This document shows positions 12,880 to 24,794 of a stretch of 64,000 nt of DNA, piece after piece. The notes beneath the pieces are model-generated. The model made no database searches and was not told where the DNA came from. It was given only the letters and a program-made list of their open reading frames with translations. The translations under genes and the position numbers were made by a program. This DNA comes from Blasia pusilla (taxonomy: Eukaryota > Marchantiophyta > Marchantiopsida > Blasiales). The stretch is taken from NCBI GenBank assembly GCA_050084515.1, contig CM114273.1:29016001-29080000 (forward strand), given 5' to 3'. Within the stretch, counting starts at the first letter, position 1; each line of letters starts with the position of its first letter.

Positions 12880-13190
12880 CGCCTTTTGTTTTTCATCTTT
12901 GCTGAGTCTGCTCGATCTGCAGAGTAGCGTGGCGTTGTGGGCCCGTGGGTTTTTTCTTCATTCCTTAGGCACGTGGGAGTGTGCTCGACCTGCTGTGTAG
13001 CCGATGTCCGTGGGTTTCTTTTTTATACCTTAGGCCCGTGGGAGGGTGCTCGATTTGCTCAGTAGCGGATGTCCGTGGGTTTTTTCTTGATACTTAGGCC
13101 CATGGTAGTGTGCTCGACTTGCTGAGTAGTGCGGGCGCGTGGGTTTTTTCTTCCTACCTTAGGCCCGTGGGAGTGTGCGGAATACCGTGA
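12880..13190. repeat. 65-bp minisatellite, four to five units
   Basis: The word CGTGGGTTTTTTCTT recurs at 12944, 13009, 13074 and 13138 (period 64-65 bp). Each copy is followed by TTAGGCCCGTGGGAGTGTGC and a CTCGACTTGCTGAGTAG-like segment. Confidence 0.88.
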
Positions 13191-13942
13191 ATACAGTGGG
13201 TCCGTGGGACTTTGACGCTGGATTATCTTCGCTCTCATTTTGTTTTGCATTGTGTGGGTTTTTTCTTGCATTGTGCAGCACTGCACCATTGGTCTCGCTT
13301 TTTTCTTTTCGTTGTTTGTAGCTTTGGTACAAAGTTGTCCGAAGCTTGGCTTGGCGAAAGTAATCCTCCTCCCCACCTTTGGACTATGAATTAGATACTT
13401 CATGTGTTACTTGGCTGGAAGGAAGGTTTGAATGCATGTCTGCTATCTATGTTTACTCTTCCCCCACGGCCATAGTGTAGCATCCTCGCTGCCTGGCTTT
13501 CGTTGAGGCAAAGCTCCAAAGCGGTGAGAGAACGTCCCGTGACTCACTTCTTGAGCCGCATCCCTGGTTTGAACACCTAGGACTTCTGGTTGGGCAACTT
13601 TGGGGCCTTTGGTCTACTCCTGAGTCCTCACAAACGCCAGAGCTACGCTCACCAAGCCCAGCTTCTTGTTCAGCTCGCTGTCATTGGTAGTAGTTTGCTG
13701 TAGTTTTTACTGCAGCCTTGCTAAGTTGCTACTGTCATTGCTCACGCAGCTTTTGTTGTCACTACCACAGACCGAACGCTAAACGTCACCTTATTCCTGC
13801 ACCTATCTTATTTGGTTTATATTTTACAAGGGTGCTAGTTGTGGATTACATTATCCATTTTCGCAGTAGACATGGCCAAACGCCAGAGAAAAATGAATGA
13901 GTTGTTACTCAAGGAGGTTCCGAAGCACCTGCTATCATAGCT
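13191..13942. other. Unassigned stretch upstream of the hAT remnant
   Basis: No coding frame with a recognisable signature is seen. The stretch could hold the 5' flank and terminal inverted repeat of the hAT element, but I could not pair it with a matching 3' end. Confidence 0.35.
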
Positions 13943-16074
13943 TTGTTTGGATTATCGGACGAGAGGGATGACCATAGTATATTAGACAGCAATGGATCCA
14001 TACTTAAGAAGAACCGAGTAGCTTGGAAGGATGTGTGGTATGCCTTGTACGATTGGATAAGCTTTGATGCAAAGAGTGGGAGGATTCATTGTAAAGTTTG
14101 TAGAAAAGGTAAGGGCAAGAGTGTATTTGCTAGGGATGGTACTATCAATTGTAAGGTATCAGCATTCCCACATCATGCAAAGTCAAATGAGCACATTAAA
14201 CTTGCTTGGGCCGCCAATGGAGGTAAGAAATCTATGGCTAAGGCCATAGCTATATCAATCGAACATGTGAGGTTGCTTTGCTGACTTTATTAAGGTCTGC
14301 TTACTTTCTTGCAAAGGAGGCCATGGTCTTTGTAAGCTCCTGCATCGCTGTGAATGCACCTATCACTAGGGACCTTTATCAAGACGAGAAAAGTTGTAGT
14401 GAGATGTGTTTCTCCATAAGCCAAGTTTTGATGAAGAGGACTTTAGCTATAGTTCAGGCATCTCCTTTCTTTGGAATCATGATCGAAGAATCCACTGATA
14501 TCTCTGTGACATGTCATTTAGTTATGTTTGCAACATTCAATGAAGAGGGTCAATCGGAGTACTTTTTTCTAGGCTTGGTTCGTTGTGAATCTAAATGCTC
14601 AAATGCTATCACTAACATTTTGTTGGAGTTTATCAAAGATGGAGGACTAGAACATAAAAAAAAATGGTAGCATTTGGATCTGATGGTGCCTCTACAATGG
14701 TTGGGAGCCAAACTGGAGTTTCTTCACAACTGAAACAAAAAGTGAACCCGTATCTTCTTTCAGTGCATTGTGTAGCCCGTAGGACAAATCTTGCAACTTT
14801 GACAACTGCAAGAGCACCCTTTGCAAGGAAATTTCGATGGAAATCAATTCTATTCTAAATGCCGTAGCAGGATATTTCAGAAGGTCTTCCAAGAGGAAAG
14901 CCAACTTAGCAGCTCTTCAAGAATGTTTAATGACTCTCAACGAGTCAGGAAGAAGTATCATAAGATTAGATGGTTGTCCCGTTGGCAAGATGTATGTACT
15001 TTGTGTGATTCATTGGAGTCTTTATTGACATATTTCAAGGATATTCCCTTATTAGAAGATGATGGGAATGCATCAAATTTATACAACAAGTTAAGATCAG
15101 TCCAAATGATCTATCAGTTATATTTTCTTGCCGATATTCTTTCTAGTCTTGCTAACTTGAGTAAAATTTTCCAATACAAGTTTGTAGACGTTAGCACTAT
15201 TGGTAGTATTGTTAGTTCTGAAATAGCTTCTATTACCATAAATTATGTCATGGAAAGTCAAGATTTGAATGCAACTACTTTTTTGAAAGAAACAGGTTAT
15301 CATATCCCACTCGACTTTGGACCCCTTGATGGATATCTAAGACATTTGCAGTCTGAAATTAGAGGTAGTAAGTTTCATAGCATTGATATGTTGAGAGACC
15401 GCACTTGGAGAGATCTAGAAGTTGCTCAAAAGACATATGCTGAAAGTGTATGTTCAACTTTGCAGGATAGGTTTAGGGATAAAAATTTGATTGGTGCAAT
15501 GAAAATTTTAAACCCTTTGCACATGCCCTCCCGATAGGTTGGGTTAAATAGTTGGGGGTGTAAGGAATTTGAAGACTTGTGTGGACATTTTGGATATGAG
15601 TTACCATTGAAGGGAAACTTGCAATCGGCTCTTATCAATCCGGCTGCTGTTGAACAAGAATTTCAGTCCTTCAAGCTGATGGTAACTACAGAGTGGAAAG
15701 ATCGTAATTTCAGGGATTTATGGGCAATGGTGAGTTGGAGCCCAACTTTACAATATAAGTTTGCTAATTTGCTTGTGTTGGCTAACGTTGCGAGGGTGCA
15801 ATGTGTTAGCACTGCCATATGTGAGAAGGCTTTCTCAATTCAAAATATGCTAAAGACCAAGTCTCGTAATAGACTATCTACTAAACATGTAGACGTTGTT
15901 TTGAGGATTGCTCTAGAAGGACCTATAGATAGCTTTGATGACATGTTGGTTGACTCTGTAGTTTTGTCGAAAACTTCTGCACATTTTAGATACTTTTATT
16001 CTAATCTTGATGGGTACTTGAAACCTCAGGCAAAAGTGCAATTAGATGCCCCATCTCTTGACATGTCAAGTTGA
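13943..16074 (+). pseudogene. hAT-family transposase, frameshifted
   Basis: Order of recognisable parts: an N-terminal zinc-finger-like segment (IHCKVCRKGKGKS, then HHAKSNEH; 14085-14195); the start of the RNase H-like core (SPFFGIMIEESTDISVTCH at about 14463, with Glu where families usually have the first Asp of DESTD); FGSDGASTMVG (about 14670); and, near the end, the hAT C-terminal dimerisation signature (AICEKAFSIQNMLKTKSRNR, about 15815). Frame shifts occur at about 14280, 14660 (an A-run), 14830 and 14940, and a stop lies at 15535. The protein resembles ZNF862/ZBED-type hAT transposases. The reading-frame damage makes autonomous activity unlikely. Terminal inverted repeats and the 8-bp target duplication were not located. 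Confidence 0.88.
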
Positions 16075-17128
16075 TGTGATTTTGTTGTCTAGGACATAGA
16101 GCCCCTCTATAATACTTTGGAGCTCCAAGTATTTTAGATGGACATGATCCTTGGCTCCCAAGTGGTAGGGAGGTCTAGCCAGGTTCAACTCCTGCTAAGG
16201 ATGCAATAAACTGTTGGAGAAGTCTGAGCCTCTAAGGGAGTAGTCATGCTTCCTTGCATTAGGCAAAGAGGAGATAGGGACGAGAATGACAATGTAAGCT
16301 AGAGAGATGGGAAGGAGAAAAATAGGGAGCAAGAAAGATAGGATGTGTGCAAGAGGAAAGAAAGAGAGCCCAGAAATAAATACGCCGAAAAAAAAAGTGG
16401 CCGGAAATTTTACTCCAACTTTAAAAAAATCCCGGAAAATGGCTGGCTGGAATTTAATAACAGCAGAAAAAAAGGGGAACACTTTTTGAATTTCGGACTT
16501 AAACGGACTCCTAAAAAAATTACAGTTTTTTACTAACAAAAAAAAGAATTTACCAGACATGGCCGATTACTCTTGAGAAAATTCTGGCATTTGTATTATG
16601 ATACCACTAATTGGACAAAAAATATTCAAACACTCCCTGGACCTTGAGCCAAGGGTCTTATTTACGGTCCTTTTCCATGGGGAATGAGAATAACTATGCT
16701 TGTCGTGTTTGCTTTTAGGAATGTATATTAAAATTATTATGTTTGGTTTTTTTCTCTAAGAAACACAAGTATTTTGTTAAAAATTATGTTTGAGGTGGTT
16801 AAGTATATGGAGGAGTGGATATAGGGGAAAACATTGATAAAACAAAAACACACATAATAGATCATAATGCATACTAACACCATAACACATAGAGGAGTGT
16901 GAGGAATACAAGTATTTAATGGATTGCGAGTCCCTAGGATTAGGAACACATCCCAATTTCAATCTATAAATTCTTACGATAATGTTGATAGAATACAGTA
17001 TGAGATTGAACTAATGTTGCCCCCTTGTAATGTAAAAGTGAGATGGAGACCTAAGGATCTTAACCTTACACTTGTTAAAATTGTGTATTGAGTGTCATAG
17101 ATCAAGCAAGGAGATAGTTTCTATTCTA
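16075..17128. other. Unassigned stretch downstream of the hAT remnant
   Basis: The stretch is purine-rich between 16260 and 16540 and AT-rich afterwards. Open frames here (for example 16195-16560, minus) are low-complexity. No gene is supported. Confidence 0.4.
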
Positions 17129-17303
17129 CTAGTGTACAACTCGTGCTATGCACTGGAGTAAGGGGATTAACCGTGTCGCACACAAATTAAAATTTTTTTG
17201 TACTGCCCTTAGTATAGGAAATATGTTCTTGTTGCCTTGTTGCCATATATGAAGCAGATATTTGTTTGCAAATGAAGAAGGCACTCCCCAATAATAATAT
17301 CGA
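17129..17303 (-). mobile_element. Degenerate Helitron-like element
   Basis: Read on the minus strand it starts with TCGATATTATTATTGGGGAG (17303), continues GTGCCTTCTTC, and ends with a weak GTGCATAGCACGAG hairpin followed by CTAG at 17129. The same order (TC-ATATTATTA start, GAGTGCCTTCTTGATTTG, GACACGTGGCAA, 3' hairpin, CTAG) is seen at 21281-21495 and 37369-37596. No Rep/helicase is encoded, so it is non-autonomous. Confidence 0.55.
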
Positions 17304-18259
17304 TTTGCTGATAGGAGAACTGAGCAAGATGAAAATTTTGAAGGATTGATGAATATCAAAGTCACAACCAATGAAAGGAAGTAAGAAAGACTTCCAAAAA
17401 TATATATATTTTTTTAAACAAACTTAATCAACAACGAAAATAATATTACCACCAACTACATAAACATATTCACCAACATATGGGTCACAAGTAATGACAT
17501 CTCTCAGAGCTTGAGTCCACCTCATAAGTGTGTTGGCTAGGGCATGTTGTCTATGTGCAATATAAGAGCACAATAGCCAAAGGTAAATCATTCATTGAAA
17601 AGAGGAGATGGACAAACTCAAGAATAAAGGCGTTCAAACTCTTGCACGTAGCCACAAAAATCTCACTAGTTAATTGCTTAGAGAACCTATGACCATGTGT
17701 GAGCCCACTAGAGTTTTGATGTTCCGCCTTGGAGAACGTTTGGTTAAAAGTATCGCGATAGAAATCCCCTAACTATATATATAAGCTTAAATCACTTCAT
17801 TAAAGCCTCTAGCCTCACATTGGACAATAAGCATTTTTGGTATCAAATTTAAAGATGTCACCCTCTTCACTCTTCACACATTAGTTTTTAGTTTCTTACA
17901 AAATTTCTATCTTGCGTCGCGAATAGCTAAGTCATAGCGCCCACACTAGTGGGGGACTTGACAAGCGAGTCATGATCACAAGTCCAAGCAGAAAAGACTT
18001 TGGTGTGACCCACCAACGTTGCAACCTAGACTAGCTAGTCGCGAGACTAGGAAGGGCATCAAAACCAACCACGCGACTAACGTTATGCGAGACGCATACG
18101 TGTCTTGTGACTAGCCTTAGGTGAGAAAGGGGCAGAGCTACTCATGGGGACAAAGCCAAGGCAAGAAAGGTTTGAGACCTTGGACCCAAGCGCCAGGTCA
18201 AGGATGAGAAGCAAGGAACATGTGAGTAGTCAAGATGAGCGAGACGCCACAAGACTAGT
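17304..18259. other. Unassigned stretch
   Basis: No gene or RNA is recognised. The words ACTAGTCACGAGACTAG and GCGAGAC recur between 17930 and 18260, suggesting part of a long repetitive element. Confidence 0.35.
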
Positions 18260-18770
18260 CACAAAATCCAATGGCGGCAAGATAACCATAAGACGCCAAA
18301 CGGGGAGCTAGTCAAGATGGGCGCTAGCCATGAGACACGTCAGACCCATGTCTAAGCTCCAAGATGCATATGGGGAGCCGAGAGTTGCATAAGCTAAAAA
18401 AATCCTCCGCCAAGCCATCTTGATGGATAATTGGTCAAACGTTGGTCTCCAAGGGTTTGCGAAGTTTGTTTGGGTTGAGGGCCAAATTCAAGGGCCCATG
18501 GGGGACAATGATGAAGGTAGGGTTCCCTTGGAGAACCCCACCTTCATCATTGTCTCTCCCTCTCTATCCGCTCAAGCTCTTGAGCTAGGAACTAACCGTG
18601 ATGCGTGTTTGGCCGTGTTCCAAGTCTGAACTAAGGGACGCACATTGAGGAATTAACTCACAAGCTCCAATTTAGGCAAGCAACTTGGGAATATTAGTAA
18701 GGATCAGGAAAGAGGATTCCTAGGGAGATGCTACGCACTTGGAAAGACTCAACCCGATTAGCGCTTGGCG
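18260..18770. repeat. Dispersed repeat, copy 1 (second copy at 36947-37320)
   Basis: It shares ordered segments with 36947-37320, such as AAGATGGGCGCTAGCCATGAG, GGAACTAACCGTGATGCGTG, TTTGGCCGTGTTCCA and GACTCAACCCGATTAGCGCTTGG. The copy here has an extra block of about 130 bp (18410-18540) that includes a strong hairpin. The shared part could be an LTR fragment: it has a pyrimidine-rich leader and a GGAACTAACC run, but no TG/CA ends could be fixed. Confidence 0.65.
18500..18558. repeat. Hairpin, 26-bp stem with few mismatches
   Basis: 18504-18525 (GACAATGATGAAGGTAGGGT plus TC) pairs with 18533-18554 at 21 of 22 positions. The stem extends four more pairs outward, counting G-T pairs, with a 7-nt loop. 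This segment is absent from the related repeat at 36947-37320, so it is an insertion or was lost there. Confidence 0.7.
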
Positions 18771-21068
18771 GCTTCTCGACTACCTACAAAACACACAATT
18801 GATTAAGTCTTTGGGACTCCAAGTAAGTATTTTGCTTGCAAAACCCAAAGTCAAGAGGGCTTTGAGATGAAGCTAGGGGAAGTAAAGGACGGAATCTAAG
18901 ACGGCTTGGTTTTCTCTCTTCAACCAAATTCCAAAATTCCTTCTTTTCTTTTAATTATTTGCAAACTATAATTGCACTTTATGTGAGGACATCTTCTTCA
19001 ACAATTGTAAATATTAGTGATTAGGAGGGGAATGGGGAATTGAGAATTCACACACTAGTGGTTAAGAAGGACATCACTTTGCTAGATTTTCTAATACTAA
19101 CTATTGATAGAGTTATTTGGGAAGCCTTTCTTTTGTAGACGCCCGATTTGATGCAAAACATAACCCTTACCTTCACTATATAGTTCTAGTTATGGAGGCA
19201 TGATATTCCCTAAAAATTAAAGCTTTCTTTTAAGTTCGGAATTCTTCGGGCACACCAAAATATAGGGGTAGATAGTTTTCATTTCCAAGCCCCCTCCCCT
19301 TTTTTGGTAAAAAAGGAAAACATAAAGAAAAACATGTAGGATTGAATTTCATTCCCTATAGAAAGCATTTACAAGTGGACCTAGCGGTCCCTCATAACTT
19401 TTTCATTTTATTCGAGAAGAGACAAATTGGGAAACCTCCATCATGGAAAACAAAATTAAGATGATAGAAAAAAACAAAATCTCTCCAAAAACAACAATTC
19501 CTAGCATAATACTAGTTTGGATTCATGTCATGCAAGGGATGAGACGGATGGATGCAACTAAAGTTCCAACAACAAGAGAAAAGTTTGCTTGCCTATTTTT
19601 TGATAGAATATTTTTGGCCATAGAAGTGTAGCATCTAAATTTTCTCTTGAACATTTCAAAAATTGGAATTTTGACATGAACATGCTTTCATCGCATCTTA
19701 TGGCAAGCCCAACGAGTAGAGAACTATCATATGAAGCCTTTGGAAATATGTCACAATTTTGGATTTTAACATGGAGTGAGCAAAAGTAAATATTACTATA
19801 GATACATTTTTGGATTAATATTTCCAACGAGGAAAATTATAAATTGAAACCACTTAATTTAACCAAAAAAAAACTTATAACCTGTCATCAGTTTGAAACA
19901 TTATTCTATTGATCCACATTTTTTTTCCAAACTATAGCTAAAAGTTTCCTCTCATTTAGGCTTGAAAATTAAAGATTTCTAAATATTTTAGAAGATGCAA
20001 AAAGTGATGATTAGATAGGACACCTGAGAATTTTTTTGTGAAACTTTAAAATAAAAATAAATCTTATGTAATACATTTCAATTAAACCTAGATCCTCTTG
20101 TTTTCAACTTCCCCTTAGCTTAGTTTAGGGTAATATTAAAGAAACTTCTTACCTCCGATCATTTTGAAAAAAAAAAAATCTTGACCCAAAATTTTAAGAA
20201 TACAATTAAAATTTTCATGCTAGCCAAGTTTAATAGTTAAAATATTTTTTTAACATTAATTTTTAAAATATGAGAAAAGTGATGAATAAGGATTCCGGAA
20301 TAGACTTAAGAAAATGTAGGGAGATTGCAAAAAATTTCTTTTTATTTAAAAAATTTAACAAAATGTAGGTTAACAGGAGGGAGAGTGGGAAAATTTTGGA
20401 AGTTTTTTAAATTTTTTTATAAGAATTAGGAAAACCTATATCCTCTCTTTTCATGTTTACCCCTTAGTTTGGTGTAGGTAATATTAAGGATGTACCCTTG
20501 GTATGTAGGAGAGTTTCTCAAGAAAGAGGCTAATGCCTCTTTTTGAGTATTCGTCAGTTGTTGGTGTTACGCATGGAACATGAATTGTTTTAAAAATTTG
20601 TTTCCCCCTCATGCTTTTTCAATGATGTGACCTTGGATACACTCTTTCCCTTCCCTTTTGTGGACTTCTTTGTTGTGATTCTAGTTGCCATCCTTTATAT
20701 TTTTTGTAGTTTTTCTCTTTTCTGCACCTTTGTTGAGAATGGTTGAAGGTTTGAGATAGCAATTGTCGCAAGAGCAAGGGCTAAGAGTAGTTCGGAAGGT
20801 GATGGAGATGAAGTCAAACCCGGAGGAGCACTTCAAACCCAGAGTTGTTGGATACTAGAGTTGTTGAACTTGTTGAATCACAAGGAGACTATGCAAGAGT
20901 TAAACCCGAAGCAGAAGTTATTCAAACACTTTTTGAGTACTTGGAATCCATGAAGCAGAGCGACTTGTAAGAGTAATAGAGCTACATTCAACTAAAACAT
21001 CCCAATAGTATCGTGTATGAAGGATACAATAGAGCTCGGAGAGTCTAACACAACCTATGTTAGAGATA
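18771..21068. other. Unassigned AT-rich stretch
   Basis: Long A/T runs dominate, especially 19900-20450. No supported gene, RNA or terminal repeat was found. Short open frames carry no family signature. Confidence 0.45.
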
Positions 21069-21280
21069 GCTATATTATTATGGTAGAATGCCTTCTTGAT
21101 TTGAAAACACCTCTCTGCTTGACACGTGGCAACTGGGCAGCAAGAAAATGTTTCACATGTTATGGGCAGCAAAAAAAATTTGAATTTATCTTGCAGCATC
21201 ATTAATCTCTTCCCTCCACGCGCTATACAGTAGCTCTTCACACACTTTTTTTATTGCCCGTGTATTGCATAAGCACCTTA
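21069..21280 (+). mobile_element. Degenerate Helitron-like element, tandem partner
   Basis: It carries the same internal order as the adjacent 21281-21495 copy: CTATATTATTATGG, GAATGCCTTCTTGATTTG, TTGACACGTGGCAACTGGGC, AGCAAGAAAATGTTTCACAT and CATCATTAATCTCTTCCC. It ends in GCCCGTGTATTGCATAAGCACC, where the 3' hairpin is eroded. The next copy begins immediately after it, as expected if one element inserted at the end of another. Confidence 0.6.
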
Positions 21281-21495
21281 TCTATATTATTATGGGAGAG
21301 TGCCTTCTTGATTTGCAAACTCCTCTTTGCTTGACACGTGGCAACTGGGTAGCAAGAAAAGATTTCACATTTTATGGGTAATAAGAAAAAAATTGAATTT
21401 ATGTCCAACATCATTAATCTTTTCCCTTCACGGACTATACACTTACTCTTCAAACACTTTTTAATTTCTCGTGCATCGCACGGGCACCTTTCTAG
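21281..21495 (+). mobile_element. Short non-autonomous Helitron-like element
   Basis: The start is A|TCTATATTATTATGGGAGAG, consistent with a Helitron TC 5' end after an A. The end is CTCGTGCATCGCACGGGCAC (a 6-bp hairpin counting one G-T pair), CTTT, then CTAG|T, matching the CTRR plus T rule. There are no terminal inverted repeats and no target-site duplication, as expected for rolling-circle elements. Length is about 215 bp with no coding capacity. This is the best-preserved of the four copies. Confidence 0.7.
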
Positions 21496-21681
21496 TATAC
21501 ACTTATAATTGACTATGCACATCAATAAGTCTTTTAAGCCTCTATTGTAAATGCATGCGTGTATAAGTGGATGTAAGTGTTGATCTTACCTAAGTAAGGG
21601 ATTGAAGTGCGCACAATGGAGTTTCTAAATTGGGTGCAAGGAATAAATAAGGTGTATTTTGCAATCTCCTCGCAAGCGTTA

Positions 21682-22080
21682 AAACCCTAAAGGCACACTA
21701 TCTTCCCCGGACAACTCCTCGAGAAGTGAGCGAGCCACTTCATCGACAAATCTCCCTCGTCGATAAGATCATAACTGTCACCGGGGCAGAATTTGAAAAC
21801 GTTTGAAAAAACAACTACTATAGCGGATTCACGAAAGCCCTAAAATGTCTGCATTTTAGGGTAAACACGTGCCATAAGCTAATCATCCCATTGCCTCATT
21901 GGCCCAAAATGCCACACACCACCCTAAACGCTCTCCATTGTTTCACCATGAGAGCGTTTAGGGTGGGTCTGAAGGAGCTTATAACGTTCCCTCGTGTTTC
22001 ATATTTCGTGTTACGTTAATCGGAATATAGGGTTTTAGATACAGGCACAAAAAGCCTGAAATGAGCGAGGTTTAGGGTTT
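21682..22080 (+). promoter_or_regulatory. UTP23 promoter region: telo-boxes and site II element
   Basis: Upstream of the UTP23 start codon lie AAACCCTAA (21682-21690), GGCCCA (21901-21906, the reverse complement of site II TGGGCC) and TTAGGGTTT (22072-22080, a reverse telo-box). A partial telo-like TAGGGTTTT lies at about 22028. Telo-boxes combined with site II motifs are typical of plant ribosome-biogenesis promoters and fit the gene that follows. The transcription start was not identified. Confidence 0.55.
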
Positions 22081-22203
22081 AGGTCTGAAGGAGTCGGAAG
22101 GACCCGCGAAGTTGTCCCTTCGGTGTAACTGAGCTCCAAGTGAAAATGTATCTTTGAATATCTGTGTTTTAGGAGCGATCCGGGAAGGCTCGTCGCTGAA
22201 AAT

Positions 22204-24794
22204 ATGAGGGTGAAGAAGCAGAAACAGGTGCGCAGGCATGTCCGATTCTTCAAGGCGTGCTGTGGATTCAGAGAGCCCTTCAAAGTGCTGTGCGATGGAA
22301 ATTTCGTGCATGCAGCGCTTACCGCGCGCATGGGAGGATTGCAAGAGCTGCTGCCGAACTTTCTAGGAGCGTCTGCGAAAGCATTCGTAACACGGTGAGT
22401 TCATGCTCCCTCTTTTTTTGCATTGTAAAGTTAGGATTTGTATTGTCAGCGGGTTACCAGTCTTACAAGTTCCCGGAAACAAAGAATTATGTTTAGGATT
22501 GTTGACGAACCATTGGGTGAAAATGGATGCACCGATCAATCCCAAATTCATTCGGAGAAGGAAAAAAATTGAGAAAACTATTCCAAAATCCGCGACTTGC
22601 ACAGGATTTCCATGGCTCGCTGTGATTATCATTCGGTCGGCTTTGGCGACCTCATTATCTGAATTTATTACTGAGCTGAATCCTAAATCGCAAGATTGCT
22701 GAGGGTTTTCACGAATTTCTTCTTAATCATGTCGATCGTGGTGGCTATCCTGTGAGTGTACTCTCAATTCTTCCACAACAGAGCCGATTTACGCCTAAGT
22801 CCGATTCTCTTCAAGTGAGGTTTTACGAACCGTCAGAAGAATTGTGACAACCGTAGACTATCACAGAGGTGTCTTTTTCGGATTCACCTTTTCAGTGAGG
22901 GTTTAAGGACCGTCATGAGAAATGTGACACCCATAGACAATTCATAGAGGTTCCTATGTCCGATTCACTTTGAGTGAGGGTTTAAGAACCGTCATAAGAA
23001 TTGTGATAACGCTAGACAATTCACAGAAGATGCGATTAAGTTTATTAGTTCTGCCATCTACAGGTGTGTAATTGCAGAACTCAAGAGTCTTGGTGATGAT
23101 TATACGGGGACCGTGATGGCAGCCCGCAGGCTGGACATAGCCAAGTAGGTATCTCATCTCTGTGAGTACCCCGAATGTCCATCGTTGCTGCCGACTATGG
23201 TTACGTGGCATTACTGCAAGTCTGAGTGTTGGTTACTCGGAGATAATCTGGTACAAAATGTGATGATCTGGTTCGGTATGACTTTCTCCAGAGTTAGGGT
23301 GCTCGAGACACGTCAAATTGAAGCTGCCCACTCTGAAATCTGATCAGGAATGGAAGTCTGATTGAGCGATTACGGGTAACACAGGTGCAATCATGATCCC
23401 TTATTGTCAGCTGCTGATTGCGTGGAAGGGATGGTGGGCAAGAACAATACTGAACACTTTTTGGTGGCAACACAAGATGTAGAGCTCCGAAGAAAGCTGC
23501 GCAAGGTATGTAGGCAAAACTGTCTCATCCCCCTGTTTCTGCTTGCTGTCATTTAGTGGATCATAGTCATTTGCGCTATACAAGAATAGCTATTCAAAGA
23601 GTTCTTCATTGGAATCTAAACCCTGGTGGTGCTGCTATGTCATCGTGCATATCCTAATATTTAACGGGGTCTGGTCTTTCTTGAAGGTTTGGTCTTGACT
23701 TTGTTAAGCAGCCATCACAAAGTGTGTGAACAGAGTATTGCAGTGATGACACAGATTCTACACGGGAAAGAGAATGTTATCTTGTTTGTTGAGTGTAAAT
23801 CTTAGTGCACCAAGTTATTAATTTTTAAATGTGCATCTGTGCCTCATGTTTCTGCTCCTGTATTGTACTATAATCATATGACAGTGGAAGCAATTCCTTC
23901 TATGGGGGCCACAATGTCTGCAGGTTCCAGGCGGAGCTCTGCTCTTTGCTCAAAATACTGGCCTCATTATGGAACCACCATCTTCACAACAAATATTGTA
24001 TGCACGCCTTAGTGAGGAGGAGCGATTACATATGGCCAAGAGAGAGCAAAAGGTGATTGAGCAACGTGCTAAGCAAAAGGCTGAAAAGACTGCTCTGGCT
24101 GCAAGCAATGTCAGTGATGCTAAAGGTACCCCAGACCAGTCAGATGTAACAGACCTACCACAAAGTAACCAGAGAGTATCCAAGCTGAAGCGAAAGCGGG
24201 CCAAGGTTGGTGATCTAATACCTGATTAAGTGTTGGAGTCTTTGCCTTATACTATTTATTTGAGAAGCTATCCAAGCATAGCGAAAGATGGGATGCAGGG
24301 ATTAACATCGGAAATGCGTTGTACTTTATGGAAAATTTGCAGGGTCCAAATCCTTTGTCTCGAAGAAAGAAAAAGATAGATCCTGCCAAGACTAAGACTA
24401 CTAATCAGGTGGTGAGTGTTCTGCTTGCCGTAGTTCTTTTTGGAAATCTTTTCATGTTCTTCTGTTCGATTTGAAAAGTCTCACTATATTCCAATTCCTG
24501 TTTGGTGGAAATGTCACCCTTTTTTACAAGAAATTTGCCAGATCTATCTTAGATATCTTAGATATGACTACAATCTCTCAGATATGTAAACATTCAGACT
24601 CTTATGATATGGCAGCGATTGTATTCTGGATACCGGAGGGGCTTTGTTGCGGCTGTTTCTGATCTGCATTGCTGGTGTCATTACAGGTTGTGACTTCAGA
24701 AAGGGCAGGAGATGTAGCTGTCACGAAGACTAAAAGGCAAAGGCACCGGTTGAGGCGAAAATCAACTTCTGAAGAGCAACCTGCATCTGAATAA
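22204..24794 (+). CDS. UTP23: rRNA-processing protein UTP23 (PIN-like domain), six exons
   Basis: The start MRVKKQKQVRRHVRFFKACC, followed by FREPFKVLCDGNFV, is the hallmark N-terminus of UTP23, a PIN-like component of the small-subunit processome involved in early pre-18S rRNA cleavage and snoRNA release in the nucleolus. Exons with GT-AG borders: 22204-22394, 23064-23144, 23385-23505, 23924-24205, 24343-24411 and 24687-24794. They join in frame to 284 codons including the stop. Exon 2 encodes CVIAELKSLGDDYTG and exon 3 encodes KCNHDPLLSAADC plus NTEHFLVATQDVELRRKLR. Exon 4 begins VPGGALLFAQNTGLIMEPPS, and exon 5 encodes the family tail motif GPNPLSRRKKK. The C-terminus is Lys/Arg-rich. The Cys/His set in exons 2-3 fits the zinc-binding site known in the family. 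Exon 5 could end 3 bp earlier. No damage is visible, so the gene is probably functional. Confidence 0.92.

Noticed and set aside
16195-16560. 121-codon Phe-rich minus-strand ORF
   Set aside because: Reverse image of purine-rich low-complexity DNA.
22035-22632. Minus-strand and alternative-frame ORFs over UTP23 exon 1
   Set aside because: Shadows of the real exon and its promoter.
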